Positions 60,515-64,000 of a stretch of 64,000 nt of DNA are shown one piece after another. Source of the stretch: Lachnospiraceae bacterium AC2029 (GTDB lineage Bacteria; Bacillota; Clostridia; Lachnospirales; Lachnospiraceae); assembly GCA_000703065.1 (NCBI GenBank), contig JNLK01000001.1:806001-870000 (forward strand). Direction: 5' to 3'. How positions within the stretch are numbered: position 1 is the stretch's first letter; the number at the start of each line of letters is the position of its first letter. The notes below the pieces were generated by a model. The model made no database searches, was not told the origin of the DNA, and was given only the letters and a program-made list of their open reading frames with translations. Position numbers and translations under genes: made by a program.

Positions 60515-60550
60515 AACGGTCCTCCGGCACGTTCCGGAGGACCGTTTTCC
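60515..60550 (+). terminator. Terminator of aquaporin gene
   Basis: ACGGTCCTCCGG and CCGGAGGACCGT are perfect 12-bp arms around a 6-base loop, followed by TTTTCC. Confidence 0.9.
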
Positions 60551-60611
60551 GATACTGTGGAAGGCACAATTCTATCGTGCCGTTTTTTATACTAAAAATG
60601 AAATTCATCGG

Positions 60612-60640
60612 TGACCATTAGAAGAAAATATGCTATAATA
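60612..60640 (+). promoter_or_regulatory. Promoter of the AAA+ gene
   Basis: GTGACC (60612-60617), 17-bp spacer, TATAAT (60635-60640). The leader then contains a hairpin CTGTTCGGG...CCCGACGGACAG (60649-60675) before GGAGAAG and ATG 60702, which might affect translation. Confidence 0.65.
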
Positions 60641-60701
60641 TCTATGTCTGTTCGGGTGGGGGCCCGACGGACAGAAAAATGTGAAGTATGGAGAAGTCGA
60701 T

Positions 60702-62360
60702 ATGGTAATTAAAAACTTACAGAACACCATTGCCGAGTGTATTGCTTATGCGGATGAAGTAAATAAGAACGGGGCGATCTTCCCTGATGGCGCAAGAACC
60801 CCTCTTCGTGATCTGCTTCGTTTTGACATGCTGGTCTTTCTGGGACACCTGTATGAACCGGGCAACCCCGAGACCGCAGATCAGATCCAGTATATAGAGA
60901 GCAATCTCCGTATGCGGACCGGCGAACGTTTCGCTGAGTTTGTAAAGGAAAAATGCAGCAACCCCGAGTATCTGAAGGAGCCTCCCAAGTCCCTGATCTA
61001 CTTTATCCGGGCGGACCTTGATCCGAACTCCGGCGTTGCAGAAGGAAATGTAGCAAAGTCCAAGTTCATCGTAGATGCATTCCGCAAGCTGGGTGACGGT
61101 TTCCTGAACTATGACAAGGTACACGAATCCACCCGCAAGCTTCTGACCGATCATATCGAGGTCCTGAACAACGCACTGAAGGAAGCCGGAGTCAACGTCC
61201 CCACTTCCCGTGCAGCGGCAAGAGCTCATGAGCCCGAGCGCGTCGGTTCCAACCGAAGCAGCGAGCATTTCAACAACACATCGGATGCCGATATCGGAAG
61301 AGTCAATTCCTTCGATGCGAAGTCCGGACGATTTGTATCCAAGAATGCGGTCAACGTATCCGGATACAACATCATGAAGAAGCGTGCAGATGATATCACC
61401 GAGTTCTCCAACTTCCAGAAGCAGGAAGAGCAGGACGGACCGGATCTGCATCGTGGTAAGAACCGTGTCGGCGGTAACCGCCGCGGCTCGGATGAATCCG
61501 AAGAGATCGAGAAGTCACTGGATGAGCTGATCGCAGAACTGCAGGCTCTGACCGGACTGGCTTCCGTTAAGGATGACGTAATGCACCTCATCAATATCAT
61601 CAAGGTGCGTCGTCTTCGTGAGATGAAGGGCCTGAAGAAGATTGACATGTCCTTCCACCTGGTATTCACGGGTAACCCCGGTACCGGTAAGACCACCGTA
61701 GCCCGTCTTCTTGCAAAGATCTACAAGCAGCTGGGTGTGGTAAGCCGCGGACAGTTCATCGAGGTTGACCGTTCCGGACTGGTAGACCACTTCTCCGGTG
61801 GTACCGCCATGAAGACAACCGAGGTCATCAACCGCGCGATCGGCGGTATCCTCTTCATCGACGAGGCATACTCCCTGACCCACAACAAGGAGTCAGGCGA
61901 TTATGGTCAGGAGGCTGTAGATACTCTCCTGAAGCGTATGGAGGACGACCGTGATGACTTCATCGTCATCGTTGCCGGTTACACCAAGGAAATGGTTGAG
62001 TTCATCGAATCCAACCCCGGTCTCCGTTCCCGTTTCAACAAGTACATCCACTTCCCGGATTACGTTGCCGGCGAGCTGATGGAGATCTTCAAGTACATGT
62101 GCCAGTCCACCGACTATGTACTGACACCGAGTGCCGCTACCATGGCAGAGGCGTACCTCCGCGGAATGGTAGATGGCAAGACCAAGAACTTCGCAAATGC
62201 GCGTCTGGTTCGTAACTACTTCGAGCGTTGTATCGACCGTCAGGCATCCCGTATCGTGCAGGATGAGAACATGACTGAGGACGATCTTGTAACCTTCGTT
62301 CGCGAGGACATGATCGAAGCCGAAACCCATGCTGCACTCGAAAGACCGACCGACGACTAA
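60702..62360 (+). CDS. AAA+ ATPase, SpoVK/CbbX-like
   Basis: The 552-aa protein has a ~270-residue helical N-terminal region of unknown role. A AAA+ module of the CbbX/SpoVK group follows: LTGLASVKDDVMHLINIIKV, Walker A FTGNPGTGKTTVARLLAKIY, Walker B GGILFIDEAYSLT, sensor VIVAGYTKEM, arginine finger GLRSRFNKYIHF. CbbX remodels Rubisco in autotrophs; in Clostridia SpoVK-like proteins have poorly known, partly sporulation-related roles. ATG 60702 was taken for GGAGAAG. Codon use is strongly biased (many GGT, CGT, AAG, CTG), suggesting high expression. Confidence 0.9.
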   Translation: MVIKNLQNTIAECIAYADEVNKNGAIFPDGARTPLRDLLRFDMLVFLGHLYEPGNPETADQIQYIESNLRMRTGERFAEFVKEKCSNPEYLKEPPKSLIYFIRADLDPNSGVAEGNVAKSKFIVDAFRKLGDGFLNYDKVHESTRKLLTDHIEVLNNALKEAGVNVPTSRAAARAHEPERVGSNRSSEHFNNTSDADIGRVNSFDAKSGRFVSKNAVNVSGYNIMKKRADDITEFSNFQKQEEQDGPDLHRGKNRVGGNRRGSDESEEIEKSLDELIAELQALTGLASVKDDVMHLINIIKVRRLREMKGLKKIDMSFHLVFTGNPGTGKTTVARLLAKIYKQLGVVSRGQFIEVDRSGLVDHFSGGTAMKTTEVINRAIGGILFIDEAYSLTHNKESGDYGQEAVDTLLKRMEDDRDDFIVIVAGYTKEMVEFIESNPGLRSRFNKYIHFPDYVAGELMEIFKYMCQSTDYVLTPSAATMAEAYLRGMVDGKTKNFANARLVRNYFERCIDRQASRIVQDENMTEDDLVTFVREDMIEAETHAALERPTDD

Positions 62361-62364
62361 ATCA

Positions 62365-62406
62365 ACAATAGAGCAGGAGGGGCAATCCCCTCCTGCTCTA
62401 TTGTTG
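62365..62406. terminator. Palindromic terminator after AAA+ gene
   Basis: CAACAATAGAGCAGGAGGGG and CCCCTCCTGCTCTATTGTTG are perfect 20-bp arms around CAAT. No T-run follows, so it may act by structure, in both directions. Confidence 0.75.
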
Positions 62407-62420
62407 CGTTGGGCACCAGG

Positions 62421-62484
62421 CATGACAGAGGGACAGGTACAGTGTCACATTTTCATGTGACACTGTACCTGTCCCTCTGTCATG
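62421..62484. repeat. 64-bp perfect palindrome (30-bp arms, 4-base loop)
   Basis: The arm CATGACAGAGGGACAGGTAC continues to ...TGTCACAT (62421-62450) and is mirrored exactly at 62455-62484 around TTTC. It stands 13 bp before the PAP2 gene's stop, beside the terminator. GGGACAGG words recall the repeats at 52.0-52.2 kb. Confidence 0.95.
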
Positions 62485-62497
62485 CTATGCTCTTCTG

Positions 62498-63178
62498 TCA
62501 TGCTTGCTTTTTCTTCAGGTGCTTCGGGAAAAATGCTAAGAAATATCCGATCAGGATCACCGGTATCGCTGCAAGGATATCCAGTACCGAATGCTGTTTG
62601 ATCAATGATACGGACATGGTGATCAGGATCGCACAGATCCAGAATCCGATGGACCTCTTCCCGGAGAACCGCTTCGAATCCATGGCGGCGAACACCACTC
62701 CGAAGGCCGTGCTCACGTGCTCCGACGGACACACATTTGTACAATGATCCGTTTCGTAAATAATACTGCAGATCCACGTGAAGAAGTTATGTCTGGGCAT
62801 GGGATCCGGCCACATATTCTGACCGTTCGGCCACAGTATGTAGATCGACATGGACAGGCTGAGGGTTATGATCAGGTACTTCATGAGTCTGATAAATGTC
62901 GGAACCTCAAAGCCCAGGGTATACAGCACCATCAGGATCCAGAAGGGAAACCATATGATATAGGGAATCACGAAATACTCACAGAAGGGGATCATATCAT
63001 CCAGTGCGCAGTGTACCACATAATAATCTCCCTTCTCCGCGATCCCTCCGACCACAAAGAACGTTACCACATAGAACGGCCAGTACAGGAGAAGAAAAAT
63101 GTGCCTGTATTCCTTCTTCGTAATATCACGGAAATGGAAGTCCTTATACGCCCAATCCTCTTTAAATGAGTCCCACAT
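62498..63178 (-). CDS. PAP2-superfamily membrane phosphatase
   Basis: The 226-aa membrane protein has about five or six helices and the PAP2 motifs CPSEHVSTAFG (motif 2 with catalytic His) and KQHSVLDILAAIP (motif 3). Motif 1 is not clear. Relatives dephosphorylate phosphatidate, undecaprenyl diphosphate or similar lipids, or exchange lipid head groups. It lies 10 bp after the acyl carrier gene in the plsX-acpP line, which suggests a lipid-synthesis job. Ribosome site is weak. Confidence 0.85.
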   Translation of the reverse strand: MWDSFKEDWAYKDFHFRDITKKEYRHIFLLLYWPFYVVTFFVVGGIAEKGDYYVVHCALDDMIPFCEYFVIPYIIWFPFWILMVLYTLGFEVPTFIRLMKYLIITLSLSMSIYILWPNGQNMWPDPMPRHNFFTWICSIIYETDHCTNVCPSEHVSTAFGVVFAAMDSKRFSGKRSIGFWICAILITMSVSLIKQHSVLDILAAIPVILIGYFLAFFPKHLKKKQA

Positions 63179-63188
63179 ACCTGTAATC

Positions 63189-63416
63189 CTATACCCGTGT
63201 TTCCAGATAACCCACGATATCCTTCACGGTTGAAAACTTTGCCAGTTCTTCGTCCGGAATAGTGATACCCTTGGTCTCTTCCAGTGTCATGAGCAGCTGC
63301 AGAACATCGATGGAATCCGCACCCAGGTCATCCTTGATCTTGGATTCCGGCTTTACAACGGACGGGTCCTTAAGCTTCAGCTGCTTTACCAGTAAGTCCT
63401 TAACCTCTTCAAACAT
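63189..63416 (-). CDS. acpP: Acyl carrier protein (fatty acid synthesis)
   Basis: The 75-aa carrier has the phosphopantetheine site DDLGADSIDVLQLLM (Ser in ADSID), and ends VKDIVGYLETRV. AAAGGAG precedes ATG 63416. It follows plsX by 43 bp, the usual plsX-acpP order of Firmicutes, so it is the housekeeping ACP. Confidence 0.95.
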   Translation of the reverse strand: MFEEVKDLLVKQLKLKDPSVVKPESKIKDDLGADSIDVLQLLMTLEETKGITIPDEELAKFSTVKDIVGYLETRV

Positions 63417-63459
63417 GTCATATCTCCTTTTCTCTCTGCTTTTCTTTCTGCTTTTCTTC

Positions 63460-63999
63460 TTACTTATCTTCCTTCGGCATGCAGGCAGCTATGGAGGCTC
63501 CGATCTTCGGGATCATATTATTGCGGATCATGCGGTAAGCCTGATCCACACAGGCCTTTACGGCGACCCTGTCACCGCTTCCATGGCCCTTTACGATCAC
63601 CTTATCGCTCCCCAGGAGAACGCTTCCGCCATAGTTCTGGTAGTTCATGAATTCCTTCTCTTCCTTGAACATTTTCTTCATGAGAAGCGCACCCATCTGG
63701 TATTTCTTCTTCGAGTAGATATCCGTCTTGAGCTTCTTCAGCAGCTCCAGCGCCGTGCCCTCCACGGACTTGCAGAGCACATTTCCGGAGAAACCGTCGC
63801 AGATGATCAGATCATAATTTCCGGAAAGAGCTTCTCTCGCTTCCATATTTCCGGCAAATTTGATGCCCTCCGTCTTCTTCAGGAGCTGATAGGTCTCTCT
63901 CCGGAGGTCATCTCCCTTCTCCTCTTCCACACCGATATTCAGAAGTGCCACACGGGGTTCCCGCACGCGATAGGCGGTCTCCAGATAACGGCTTCCCAT
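63460..63999 (-). CDS. plsX: Phosphate acyltransferase PlsX, C-terminal part
   Basis: The frame is open to the right edge of the window, giving the last ~179 residues of PlsX. They contain PRVALLNIGVEEEKG, LIICDGFSGNVLCKSVEG and the GSDKVIVKGHGSGD segment. PlsX makes acyl-phosphate from acyl-ACP for glycerolipid synthesis. The Met at the edge (MGSRYLE) is internal to the family; the true start lies outside the window. Confidence 0.94.
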   Translation of the reverse strand: MGSRYLETAYRVREPRVALLNIGVEEEKGDDLRRETYQLLKKTEGIKFAGNMEAREALSGNYDLIICDGFSGNVLCKSVEGTALELLKKLKTDIYSKKKYQMGALLMKKMFKEEKEFMNYQNYGGSVLLGSDKVIVKGHGSGDRVAVKACVDQAYRMIRNNMIPKIGASIAACMPKEDK

Positions 64000-64000
64000 G

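Overview
The window looks like the chromosome of an anaerobic gut-type Firmicute of the class Clostridia, most likely a Lachnospiraceae relative. The grounds are the purine-rich AGGAGG ribosome sites, CarD, DUF4250, YlmH and LicC/LicA homologues, a T-box in front of trpE, a TPP riboswitch in front of thiM, and ferredoxin-type aldo/keto reductases. Most of it reads as moderately GC-rich host DNA; about 6.9-19.7 kb is clearly AT-rich and foreign. No rRNA, tRNA or CRISPR array was seen.

Layout. 0.5-4.75 kb: a tightly overlapping minus-strand set of poorly known genes (78-aa ORF, dual-specificity-phosphatase-like protein, SLOG/DUF1273 protein, a PolC-derived PHP protein without polymerase and with a ruined exonuclease, and a 134-aa ORF). 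4.9-6.9 kb: a dicarboxylate/amino-acid symporter and the wreck of a response-regulator receiver domain. 6.9-19.7 kb: an integrated mobile region butting exactly onto the 3' end of the 23S rRNA methyltransferase gene (rlmD/rumA family). It holds a GNAT acetyltransferase, an HTH protein with paired operators, a large serine integrase, a Rep with HUH endonuclease plus SF3 helicase (the CRESS-like class), a TcpA/FtsK coupling ATPase, a small DUF961-like protein, an iteron array, and two large secreted proteins with choline-binding-like repeats and Cys-rich repeats.

19.7-31.4 kb: rlmD, an aldo/keto reductase, a phosphocholine (lic) operon with an NCS1 permease and a 54-aa membrane protein, CarD, and the TPP-controlled thiM-thiE-thiD-cytX operon. 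31.4-43 kb: a signalling pair (Ser/Thr kinase with an extracellular solute-binding-protein sensor, and an ABC transporter with two FHA domains), a TetM-like GTPase fused to a Rae1/YacP-like NYN nuclease, YlmH, an MBL-fold hydrolase and GpmI. 43-52 kb: DUF4250, a membrane protein, a second aldo/keto reductase divergent from a TetR regulator, and a small carrier-protein cluster (AMP ligase, carrier protein, condensation-type enzyme) with an alpha/beta hydrolase and a GrpB-family protein upstream. 52.2-59.45 kb: a complete trpEGDCFBA operon under a T-box. 59.7-64 kb: an aquaporin, a SpoVK/CbbX-like AAA+ ATPase, a PAP2-type membrane phosphatase, acyl carrier protein and the C-terminal part of PlsX.

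The parts most likely to be under-described are the GTPase-NYN fusion, the kinase/solute-binding-protein and FHA-ABC pair, the SLOG/phosphatase/PolC-like operon, and the mobile element with a CRESS-like Rep, whose att-like 16/17-bp repeats and ATGA coupling to rlmD suggest it borrows host transcription. All calls are from reading the sequence; no database search or fold prediction was run.
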